A stretch of 64,000 nucleotides of DNA. Origin: an uncultured Odoribacter sp. (GTDB lineage Bacteria > Bacteroidota > Bacteroidia > Bacteroidales > Marinifilaceae). Below, one piece after another: positions 53,758 through 61,754 of the stretch. The notes under the pieces were generated by a model. That model did not search any database. It had not been told where the DNA came from and saw only the letters and a list, made by a program, of their open reading frames with translations. A program made the position numbers and the translations under genes. Every line of letters begins with the position of its first letter. Positions within the stretch are counted from its first letter, which is position 1. The stretch lies in assembly GCA_910588375.1 (NCBI GenBank), contig CAJUQA010000002.1, positions 62,001 through 126,000 on the forward strand. Reading direction: 5' to 3'.

Positions 53758-54798
53758 ATGACCGATATAGTGAATAAGAAGTATTACGAAGACCTGTACG
53801 CCGACATCAAGCGTGTGTTGACTTCAGCCAGAACTACTGCAGTTGTTGCCGTCAACTCAGCTATGGTCAAGGCTTATTGGGCTGTCGGGAGACTCATTGT
53901 TGACGCCCAGGGAGGCGAACATAAAGCAGCCTATGGAGACAACCTTCTGAATGAGTTGTCTGTACGCTTGACATCTGAATTTGGCAAGGGCTTTGACGCC
54001 TCGAATTTACGCAGGATGAGGCAATTTTACCTCTCATTCCCAATTTGTGACACAGTGTGCCACAAATTGAGTTGGTCGCACATCCGGCATCTGATTAAGG
54101 TTTCAGACACCAATGCCCGTGTCTATTATGCCGAAGAAGCAATCAAAGGCGGGTGGAGCGTCAGGGAGCTTGAACGGCAGATTGCCACACAACATTACGA
54201 ACGGCTCTTATCAACCCATCGTGACAAAGCCGACGTTCAGGAGTTGCTTCGGGCGAATCTTCCGACAAAGCCGGATAAGTACGACCCGCTGGCTCTGGTG
54301 CACGACCCGTTTATTCTCGAATTTCTGGATATCAAACCGGATGCTGCTTTACAGGAATCCGAACTTGAAAAGGCAATCATATCACATCTCGAACAGTTCA
54401 TGCTTGAACTTGGAAGAGGTTTTGCGTTTGTAGGCAGACAGAAACGTATTACAATCGACGGTCAGCACTTTTATCCCGACCTTGTTTTTTACAATATTCC
54501 GGCTCGCTGTTATGTCATAATCGACTTGAAAATGCACAGCACCGATTACGCCGACATAGGTCAGATGCAACTTTACGTTAATTACTATAATATGGACGTA
54601 TGCACTGATAAGGATAATCCGACTGTCGGCATTATTCTTTGCTCCGAGAAGAACGACTCTGTGGTGCGATATACACTCGGAAACCGAAACGATATCGGTG
54701 TTTTCTCCCCGCAGTACAAATTGCTAATGCCTACCGAGGAGGAATTAAAACGCGAGATTGCATTGACCCGCGAGAATTTTAAACTCTTAAATAAGTAA
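53758..54798 (+). CDS. DUF1016/YhcG-family PD-(D/E)XK nuclease-like protein
   Basis: The 346-residue protein has an N-terminal DUF1016 helical domain (VNSAMVKAYWAVGRLIVDAQ, GFDASNLRRMRQFYLSFP) and a C-terminal PD-(D/E)XK fold with FYPDLVFYN and VIIDLKMHS, which carry the catalytic Asp and the DxK pair. YhcG-type proteins are often encoded inside type I restriction-modification loci, commonly next to hsdS. Here it follows the hsdS remnant by three bases, so it is the intact survivor of such a locus. Its function in restriction is not settled. Confidence 0.92.
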   Translation: MTDIVNKKYYEDLYADIKRVLTSARTTAVVAVNSAMVKAYWAVGRLIVDAQGGEHKAAYGDNLLNELSVRLTSEFGKGFDASNLRRMRQFYLSFPICDTVCHKLSWSHIRHLIKVSDTNARVYYAEEAIKGGWSVRELERQIATQHYERLLSTHRDKADVQELLRANLPTKPDKYDPLALVHDPFILEFLDIKPDAALQESELEKAIISHLEQFMLELGRGFAFVGRQKRITIDGQHFYPDLVFYNIPARCYVIIDLKMHSTDYADIGQMQLYVNYYNMDVCTDKDNPTVGIILCSEKNDSVVRYTLGNRNDIGVFSPQYKLLMPTEEELKREIALTRENFKLLNK

Positions 54799-54932
54799 AT
54801 TTCTGCTGACGCCAAGACGGTCTCGGCTACAGAGAGGTGAAAAACAATGTTTAGGAATTATTGCTAAAACTACCGGAAAGTAATTTTCGGAAATAGCTGA
54901 CATTTGTCATGTTTTTTTCTTTTTACCGGAAG

Positions 54933-54940
54933 TATATTTG
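54933..54940 (+). promoter_or_regulatory. -7 box of the YitT gene
   Basis: TATATTTG matches TAnnTTTG, 66 bases before the ATG at 55006. Confidence 0.55.
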
Positions 54941-55005
54941 CACGCGCATTTGAAAGGAGAAGAGAGGGGGAAAGTAAGCAAAGGTGTAATTCTAATGATT
55001 TGATT

Positions 55006-55974
55006 ATGAATGTTATGAATGTATCCTTTTATAAGGAGAAGATTTTTTCGGCACGTTGGTTTCAGACCTGGGGCACGCTTTTGCTGGGTTCCATGGTGAT
55101 TGCCACGGGATATACGTTTTTTATGACCCCTTACCAGATTGTTCCGGGAGGAATTTACGGTATTTCAACCATATTGAATTGGAAATTGGGTTTCCCGATA
55201 GGTATGGCTGCGCTGTGCTTTAATTTGCCGCTGAGTCTGATCGGTTTTAAGATTTTGGGACGGGATTTCGGTTTCCGGACGTTTATCTGTTTCTGGCTGG
55301 TGGCCTTGTTTGCCGACGGTTTTCCCTGGATGCTGGAGCATGTATGCGGTTACTCGGCAGAGTTTGCCCATGATCCCCTGCAATTGGTGAAGGGCGGAAT
55401 CAACAATCCGGACTCGGCCAAGGAAGGTGTGTTGCTGGCGAGTATTTTCGGCGGCGTGGTGATTGGTGTGGGGGCCGGACTGATTTTCAAGACCCGTTCC
55501 TCCAGTGCCGGAACGGATGTGCTGGCGGCGGTTCTTCATAAGCTGACACGCCGTCCCTTAGGCATGATGCAGATGACGGTCGACCTGATTATTGTTGTTT
55601 TGGGTTTTGTGGCTTTCCCCGATTGGAAAACTCCTTTTTATTCGCTGATTACTATTTTTATCATGGGCAAGGTCATTGATATTGTGATAGGCGGTTACTC
55701 CAGTGATAAAACGTTTTTTATCGTTTCGGAAAAGACCGAGGAACTGCGCAATTTCATTCTGACGGAACTGCACCGGGGTGGCTCTATCGTGCCGGTGAAC
55801 GGTATGTGGAACCGTTCGGAGAAAGAGATGATTATGACCGTGGTGAACCGGAAGGAAGTGACGACCTTGCAGCGTGCCATCCAGCATATTGATCCCCATG
55901 CTTTCACAATGATACTCAATGCTCAGGAGATTATAGGCCAGGGATTTAAAAGAGCGGGATGGGATGATAAATAA
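55006..55974 (+). CDS. YitT-family membrane protein (DUF161/DUF2179)
   Basis: This 322-residue protein has five or six transmembrane segments in the first 225 residues (TLLLGSMVIATGYTFFMTP, SIFGGVVIGVGAGLIFKTRS, GTDVLAAVLHK) and a cytoplasmic DUF2179 domain (SDKTFFIVSEKTEELRNFIL, NRKEVTTLQRAIQ). The transported substrate is unknown. The ATG at 55006 is chosen because the upstream frame is unlike the family and overlaps the promoter. Its last 52 bases overlap the converging hydF gene. Confidence 0.92.
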   Translation: MNVMNVSFYKEKIFSARWFQTWGTLLLGSMVIATGYTFFMTPYQIVPGGIYGISTILNWKLGFPIGMAALCFNLPLSLIGFKILGRDFGFRTFICFWLVALFADGFPWMLEHVCGYSAEFAHDPLQLVKGGINNPDSAKEGVLLASIFGGVVIGVGAGLIFKTRSSSAGTDVLAAVLHKLTRRPLGMMQMTVDLIIVVLGFVAFPDWKTPFYSLITIFIMGKVIDIVIGGYSSDKTFFIVSEKTEELRNFILTELHRGGSIVPVNGMWNRSEKEMIMTVVNRKEVTTLQRAIQHIDPHAFTMILNAQEIIGQGFKRAGWDDK

Positions 55975-57152
55975 TCGTTGAGAGGGGCGGTGGCTCTTTC
56001 AAAGATGCCTTGGAGCCAGGCAAGGGTCATGCCGTAGTTGCTTACGGGGATACCGGCTTCTATGGCGGGGCGGAGGCGATGCCGTAACTGCCGGGAAGTA
56101 ATCATGCAACCGCCGCATTGTATCACTAAAGCATAGTCTGTCATGGGGCGCCGGATGGCGCTCAGTCCTGCTATAAAATCGAATTCCAGTTTCCGCCCGG
56201 TTTTTTGTTGCAAAAGGGCGGGAATTTTCACTCTTCCGATGTCTTCACAGGATACATGATGGGAACAGGATTCCAGCATGAGTATGCGGTCTCCGTCTTT
56301 TAACTGCGAAATACGGGCAGTGCCTTCCATGAATTTTTGAAAATCACCTTTAAGCCGAGCCAGCAGGATACTGAAACTGGTCAGGGGGATGTGCGGAGGG
56401 ACGGTTGCCGCCACCTGGCCGAATACCTGGCTGTCGGTAATGACAAGCCGCGGCGAGAGGGCCGGGGTATGTAGCAGACCGGCGAGTTCTTCCGGCTGGA
56501 CGGTAATCCCGATGCAGTGACGGTCTAATAATTCCCTCAGCGTTTGTACCTGGGGAAGTATCAGACGTCCGGCAGGAGCTTCGGAGTCTATCGGAGCGAC
56601 TAAAATGACGGTATCATTTTTACTGACTAATCCTTCAAGCAGGGAACCGGATTGCGGGGAGGGCACAAGGGTTTGTATCGCCCGTATAATGACCTCCGGT
56701 TGCTGGCCGTGGAGAGCTGAAAAATCAATGACTGCCGTCCGATATTCTTTTTCCAGTTTTTCTTTTAATGAATCGGTTAATGGTGCCCGGTCGGATTTAT
56801 TGTGGATAAGCAGAAAAGGGATAGCGTACTCCTGAAACAGGGAGACGAGCCGGCGTTCCTCCTCTCCGAAACGGTTATCGGTAAACACAAGCAGGGCGAT
56901 GTCGGCTTGCGGAATCATTTCCCGGGTTTTCTCTTTTCTTTTTTCGCCTAATTCTCCGTCATCATCGATGCCTGCCGTATCGATGAAAATGACCGAGGCG
57001 AATCCGGGTATTTCGTACGCTTTTTTCACCGGGTCGGTTGTCGTGCCCGCCGTGTCCGACACAATAGCCGTGTCCTGGCCTGTGAGCGCATTAATCAGCG
57101 AACTCTTGCCCACATTCCGGCGTCCGGTGAGTATGATATATTTTTTCCCCAT
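55923..57152 (-). CDS. hydF: [FeFe]-hydrogenase H-cluster maturation GTPase HydF
   Basis: HydF is the scaffold on which the diiron part of the hydrogenase H-cluster is assembled. The N-terminal GTPase has GRRNVGKSS, the switch TTTDPVKKAYEIPG, FIDTAGIDD and HNKSD. The C-terminal iron-sulfur region has ESCSHHVSCEDIGRVKIP and IQCGGCMITSRQLRHRL, which give the CxH...CxxC cluster ligands. Length, 409 residues, is typical. hydE and hydG are not in the window. It starts nine bases after the response regulator stop. Confidence 0.96.
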   Translation of the reverse strand: MGKKYIILTGRRNVGKSSLINALTGQDTAIVSDTAGTTTDPVKKAYEIPGFASVIFIDTAGIDDDGELGEKRKEKTREMIPQADIALLVFTDNRFGEEERRLVSLFQEYAIPFLLIHNKSDRAPLTDSLKEKLEKEYRTAVIDFSALHGQQPEVIIRAIQTLVPSPQSGSLLEGLVSKNDTVILVAPIDSEAPAGRLILPQVQTLRELLDRHCIGITVQPEELAGLLHTPALSPRLVITDSQVFGQVAATVPPHIPLTSFSILLARLKGDFQKFMEGTARISQLKDGDRILMLESCSHHVSCEDIGRVKIPALLQQKTGRKLEFDFIAGLSAIRRPMTDYALVIQCGGCMITSRQLRHRLRPAIEAGIPVSNYGMTLAWLQGIFERATAPLNDYLSSHPALLNPWPIIS

Positions 57153-57161
57153 TTTCCGCCC

Positions 57162-58313
57162 TTATTTGTAGAGTTCTATGTCTTCGGGGGAAATGATGGT
57201 GTTGCATAGGATAATCAGTCGTTCCACGACATTGCGCAGTTCGCGGATGTTGCCTGACCATTCGTATTGTTTCAGGCATTCGATGGCTTCGGGAGTAAAC
57301 TGTTTGGGCGTGATGCGCATTTCCGTACATATTTCTTCCGTGAAGTGGAGGACTAAGTCTTCGATGTCATCGGTGCGTTCCTTCAAAGGCGGCACATGGA
57401 TAATAATCACGCTGAGGCGGTGATAGAGGTCTTCCCTGAATCTTCCCGCGGCGATTTCCTCTTTGAGGTTTTTGTTGGTGGCGGCAATGACTCTGACGTC
57501 AACCTGTATGTCCGAATCGCTGCCGATACGGCTGATTTTGTTTTCCTGCAATGCCCTCAGCACTTTGGCCTGGGCTTCCAGGCTCATATCGCCGATTTCA
57601 TCCAGGAAGAGCGTACCGTTGTGGGCGAGTTCGAATTTTCCTTTCTTTTGTTTGATGGCGGAGGTGAACGAACCTTTTTCGTGTCCGAACAGTTCACTTT
57701 CGATGAGTTCGGAAGGAATGGCGGCACAGTTCACTTCTATGAAAGCGTTGTCCCGTCGGTTGCTTTTCTCATGGAGCTGGCGGGCCACCAGTTCTTTGCC
57801 CGACCCGTTGGGGCCTGTAATCAATACCCGGGCATCGGAGGGGGCCACTTTGTCTATGATGGATTTGATGTGTCCGAGAGCTTCCGAATGGCCTATCATC
57901 TCGTATTTTTTGCTTACTTTGTGCTTCAGCGTCTGCGTTTCCTGCAAAAGCTGCTGTTTGTCGGTGGCGTTCTTGATGGTAATCAGAATGCGGTTGAGGT
58001 CTAAGGGCTTCTCGATGAAGTCGTATGCCCCTTTTTTGATGGCTTCAATGGCTGTATCGATGGTGCCGTGGCCCGAAATCATGATGACCGGCGTTTCGCG
58101 GGAAAACTCCTTGATGCGTTCCAAAACTTCGATTCCTTCCATCTTGGGCATCTTGATGTCACAGAAAACAATGTCCGGTTTTTCCGATTTCAGCGTAACC
58201 AATCCCTCCAGGCCGTTTTCGGCCACCATGACTTCGTGTCCTTCGAAGGAAAGAATGTCTTTCATGGAATTGCGGATACTCCGTTCGTCGTCGATGATTA
58301 AGATTCTGGCCAT
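57162..58313 (-). CDS. Sigma54-interacting response regulator without DNA-binding domain
   Basis: This 383-residue protein has a receiver domain with Asp52 as phosphoacceptor (VFCDIKMPKMEG) and an AAA+ domain at about 140-360 (GPNGSGKELVARQLH, LFLDEIGDMSLEAQ, EWSGNIRELRNVVERL). The sigma54-contact loop reads GSFTSA in place of the usual GAFTGA. The chain ends right after the AAA+ lid and has no Fis-type helix-turn-helix, which NtrC relatives of about 450 residues carry. No frameshifted helix-turn-helix follows, because hydF begins ten bases later. A partner histidine kinase is not in the window. Confidence 0.93.
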   Translation of the reverse strand: MARILIIDDERSIRNSMKDILSFEGHEVMVAENGLEGLVTLKSEKPDIVFCDIKMPKMEGIEVLERIKEFSRETPVIMISGHGTIDTAIEAIKKGAYDFIEKPLDLNRILITIKNATDKQQLLQETQTLKHKVSKKYEMIGHSEALGHIKSIIDKVAPSDARVLITGPNGSGKELVARQLHEKSNRRDNAFIEVNCAAIPSELIESELFGHEKGSFTSAIKQKKGKFELAHNGTLFLDEIGDMSLEAQAKVLRALQENKISRIGSDSDIQVDVRVIAATNKNLKEEIAAGRFREDLYHRLSVIIIHVPPLKERTDDIEDLVLHFTEEICTEMRITPKQFTPEAIECLKQYEWSGNIRELRNVVERLIILCNTIISPEDIELYK

Positions 58314-58473
58314 ATACTTTAGAATTGGGGTACCGTAAAATTAACGGGGAAGAATGGTTCTTCTTGCTAACTTTATGGACCGTGTGACGTATTTTATGGG
58401 ATAACTATACTACAGCTCCGGACAAAAATAATTAAATATTGTGACTTTTTTGTGAAAATGCCGAAATGATATA

Positions 58474-58504
58474 TTGTCCGGTTCTTAAATTAAAACTAAT
58501 TTTG
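58474..58504 (+). promoter_or_regulatory. Promoter of the patatin-apbE group
   Basis: TTG at 58474-58476, a 20-base spacer and TAATTTTG at 58497-58504 match Bacteroidetes promoter boxes. The ATG at 58522 follows closely, so the leader is very short. Confidence 0.6.
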
Positions 58505-58521
58505 TTTTAACGTTTGCTGGT

Positions 58522-60723
58522 ATGTTTCGGATGGGAAAAATAGGGATATGGACGGTTGTTTTGCTTTTGGTGTGCTGCGGGGCACAGGCGGAGCGGAAAA
58601 AGGTCGGTTTGGTGCTGAGCGGGGGCGGGGCGAAGGGAGTGGCGCATATCGGCGTGCTGAAGGTGTTGGAAGAGGCGGGCATTCCCATTGATTATATTGC
58701 CGGTACCAGTATGGGGTCGATTGTGGGCGGGTTGTATTCCATCGGTTACGATGCCCGCTGTCTTGACAGCCTGGTGCGTGTGCAGAACTGGCCTTTTTTA
58801 CTTAGTAACCGGGTATACCGCTACGATTTGCCTTTTTCGGAGAAGGAAAAGGATGAAAAATACTTGCTTTCCGTACCGATGTTGGGAAGCAAGTTGATTC
58901 AGATGCCGGCGGGATTTATCAGCGGGCAGAACATTTACAACCTGTTTTCGGAACTCACTCTGGGGTATCATGATTCCTTGTCTTTTCTGGATTTCCCGAT
59001 ACCTTTTTCGTGTGTGGCCGCCAATCTGGTGAATGGCGAGGAAGTGGTGCTGAGTAGCGGCAACCTGCCTCTGGCCATGCGGGCGAGTATGGCCATTCCG
59101 GGTGTGTTTTCACCGGTGGTGCAGGATTCGATGATGCTGGTGGACGGGGGAATTGCCAATAACTATCCGGTGGATGTGATGCGGGGCATGGGGGCGGATA
59201 TTATTATCGGCGTGGATGTCTCGGCCGGTTTGCGGACGATGGATGAATTGAATTCCGTCGTGGATATTGTCGACCAGTTGACCAATTTTTTGGGAATGGC
59301 GAAGTATGAGGAAAATATCAAATTGACGAACCTGTATATCAAACCCGATATAGAACCCTATTCGGCAGCCAGCTTCGACCCGGCGGCCATTGATACGTTG
59401 ATTCTTCGCGGCGAAAGGGCTGCCCGGGCGCAATGGGATGAGATTATACGGCTGAAAGAACAATTGGGGTTGGCGGCAGACGCCCCCGGGAACCGGGAGA
59501 TAAAAAATCCGCTTATTTCCACCGACTCGCTGATTATCGGAAACATTCGGATTGAGGGTGTCCGTGCCGCAGAAAAGAAGTGGATACGTAAAAAGGTCGG
59601 GTTGCAGGAGTATTCCGTGATTTCCAGGAAAGATCTATACCGGGCTATCGCCGCGCTTTACGGTACGGGGGCATTCTCCCTGGTGAATTATCATCTGAGC
59701 GGACAGCAGGTCTATGACCTGACGCTGGTTCTCGAAGAAAAAGGGATGAGTTCGTTGAATATAGGCTTCCGTTTCGATTCTGAGGAAATGGCTGCTATTC
59801 TGGTGAATACGACGATTACACACAGGAATATGCGCGGGCTGCAATTGTCGGTGACCGGCCGTCTGAGCATGAATCCCTATGTGCGACTGGATTGTTCTTT
59901 GGGCAATACATTTTTGCGGAAGACAAGCCTGACCTATATGTATAAATACAACGACATCGATTTGTACCGCCGGGGACACAAGGCCGACAACATCGCTTTT
60001 TCCTACCACATGGGGGGATTGAATTTTTCGGATATTTACATCCGCAATCTCAAGTTTGAGCTGGGAATAAAATACGAGTATTTCGATTTCAGTTCATTTC
60101 TGTATGCCCAGCCCTGGGAGCGGGAAGAGGTGAAAGCGGAAGGTTTTCTGAGTTATTACGGATTGATGCATTATGAGACTTACGACCAGAAATATTATCC
60201 CGAAAAAGGAACGTCGGTGAGGGGGGAATATACGTTGTATACGAGCAACGGTTTGCACTATGACGGGGGTGCTCCTTTTTCCGCACTGGCGGGCAGTGTG
60301 ACGACCGTACTGCCGCTATCCCGCCGTTTTGCGGTTTTGCCTTCTGTCTACGGACGGGTGTTGATAGGACATCAGATACCGTATGCCTACCAGAATAATA
60401 TGGGCGGGATGGTGACCGGCCGTTATTTTCCGCAGCAATTGTCGTTTGTGGGTATACACCACCTGGAAATGTTTGAAAATGCGGTATTGGTGGGAAGGAT
60501 GAAACTCCGCTACCGCATAGGAAAGAAGAATTACCTCACCGCCGTGGCGAACTATGCAAAACAGAAAGACAACTTTTTCGATATTCTGAGCGGAGAAGAC
60601 ATTTGGGGAGGAGGCATCAGCTATTCTTACAATACATTGGTGGGACCTGTTGATTTATGGCTGGATATGTCGAACTGGAATAAGAAATGGGGTGTGTATT
60701 TCAATTTAGGATATTATTTTTGA
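58522..60723 (+). CDS. Patatin-like phospholipase fused to an Omp85-type barrel
   Basis: The 733-residue protein has a signal peptide ending near residue 24 (GAQA), a patatin domain at about 27-235 with LSGGGAKGVAHIGVL, catalytic Ser in GTSMGS and Asp in VDGGIANNYP, a POTRA-like domain around 335-410, and a C-terminal beta barrel ending in YFNLGYYF. The fusion resembles type Vd (PlpD/FplA-like) autotransporters, where the barrel carries the lipase to the cell surface. It is followed 24 bases later by apbE. An ATG three codons downstream is an alternative start. Confidence 0.92.
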   Translation: MFRMGKIGIWTVVLLLVCCGAQAERKKVGLVLSGGGAKGVAHIGVLKVLEEAGIPIDYIAGTSMGSIVGGLYSIGYDARCLDSLVRVQNWPFLLSNRVYRYDLPFSEKEKDEKYLLSVPMLGSKLIQMPAGFISGQNIYNLFSELTLGYHDSLSFLDFPIPFSCVAANLVNGEEVVLSSGNLPLAMRASMAIPGVFSPVVQDSMMLVDGGIANNYPVDVMRGMGADIIIGVDVSAGLRTMDELNSVVDIVDQLTNFLGMAKYEENIKLTNLYIKPDIEPYSAASFDPAAIDTLILRGERAARAQWDEIIRLKEQLGLAADAPGNREIKNPLISTDSLIIGNIRIEGVRAAEKKWIRKKVGLQEYSVISRKDLYRAIAALYGTGAFSLVNYHLSGQQVYDLTLVLEEKGMSSLNIGFRFDSEEMAAILVNTTITHRNMRGLQLSVTGRLSMNPYVRLDCSLGNTFLRKTSLTYMYKYNDIDLYRRGHKADNIAFSYHMGGLNFSDIYIRNLKFELGIKYEYFDFSSFLYAQPWEREEVKAEGFLSYYGLMHYETYDQKYYPEKGTSVRGEYTLYTSNGLHYDGGAPFSALAGSVTTVLPLSRRFAVLPSVYGRVLIGHQIPYAYQNNMGGMVTGRYFPQQLSFVGIHHLEMFENAVLVGRMKLRYRIGKKNYLTAVANYAKQKDNFFDILSGEDIWGGGISYSYNTLVGPVDLWLDMSNWNKKWGVYFNLGYYF

Positions 60724-60747
60724 CGGATGGAATAAAAACTGAATCGG

Positions 60748-61728
60748 ATGAAAGCGTGTGTTATGATTTTGTGCATCCTTGTGCTGTGCGGATGCAGACG
60801 CGAACTTTTCCGGCATACGGAGGGAACTATTTACGGAACCTATTACCGGATAGTCTATGAATCGCCGGAAGCATTGGATGGGGCGCTCCTGGAACAGATG
60901 GAGCGGGTGAATGCCTCATTATCTATGTTTAATCCCGGCTCTGTGATTTCGCGGTTGAACCGGAACGAGAGCCGTCGGGCGGATTCGCTCTTTTGCCGTA
61001 TGTTCCATATGGCTGCGGAGGTGAACCGGGAGACCCGGGGGGCTTTTGACATTACGGTGGGGCCTTTGGTCAATGCCTGGGGATTCGGTTACAAAAAAGG
61101 CGTCATGCCGACGCCGGGAAAGATTGATACCTTGTTACAGTGGGTTGGAATGGATAAATTGCAGTTGCAGGGGGATAGCCTGGTGAAACAGTTCGGGGAG
61201 ACGGAGATGGATGCCAGTTCAATTGCCAAGGGACTGGGAGTGGATTTGGCGGCGGAATATCTGGAAGCACAGGGGGTGAAAAATTATATGGTGGACATCG
61301 GGGGGGAAATCCGGGTGAAAGGCAAAAGCGGAAAACAACGGGCGTGGAGAATCGGAATCGACAAACCGATAGAGGACCCGGAGCTGCTAAACCGGGAGTT
61401 GCAGTTTATCATCGGCCTGGAGAAAGGTGCATTGGCTACTTCCGGTAATTACCGCAATTTTTATGTGAAAGACGGCAAAAAATATGCCCATACCATCAGT
61501 CCTTATACGGGCTATCCGGTCCAGCAGGAAGTGGTGAGTTCCACGGTGTATGCGCCCACCTGTATGGAAGCAGACGCGTACGCCACGGCTTTTATGGTGC
61601 TGGGGCTGGAAGCCGCCAGGAAAGTGGTGGAAAGCCGACCGGAACTGGAGGCTTGCCTCATTTATGTGCAAGAAGGGGAGCTGAAACTCTGGATGACGGA
61701 GAAATTCAAAGACTTTGTTGTGGAATGA
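60748..61728 (+). CDS. apbE: FAD:protein FMN transferase, lipoprotein
   Basis: The 326-residue flavin transferase attaches FMN covalently to Thr or Ser residues of targets such as Rnf and Nqr subunits. The lipobox has Cys16 (LVLCGCRRE). Motifs are GTIYGTYYRIVYE, NASLSMFNPGSVISRLNR, FDITVGPLVNAWGFG, DASSIAKGLGVDLAAEYL, ALATSGNYRNF and AHTISPYTGYP. It lies between two barrel proteins, with no Rnf/Nqr genes close by. Confidence 0.95.
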   Translation: MKACVMILCILVLCGCRRELFRHTEGTIYGTYYRIVYESPEALDGALLEQMERVNASLSMFNPGSVISRLNRNESRRADSLFCRMFHMAAEVNRETRGAFDITVGPLVNAWGFGYKKGVMPTPGKIDTLLQWVGMDKLQLQGDSLVKQFGETEMDASSIAKGLGVDLAAEYLEAQGVKNYMVDIGGEIRVKGKSGKQRAWRIGIDKPIEDPELLNRELQFIIGLEKGALATSGNYRNFYVKDGKKYAHTISPYTGYPVQQEVVSSTVYAPTCMEADAYATAFMVLGLEAARKVVESRPELEACLIYVQEGELKLWMTEKFKDFVVE

Positions 61729-61754
61729 CAATATGAAATAAGAAAACGGGGAAC

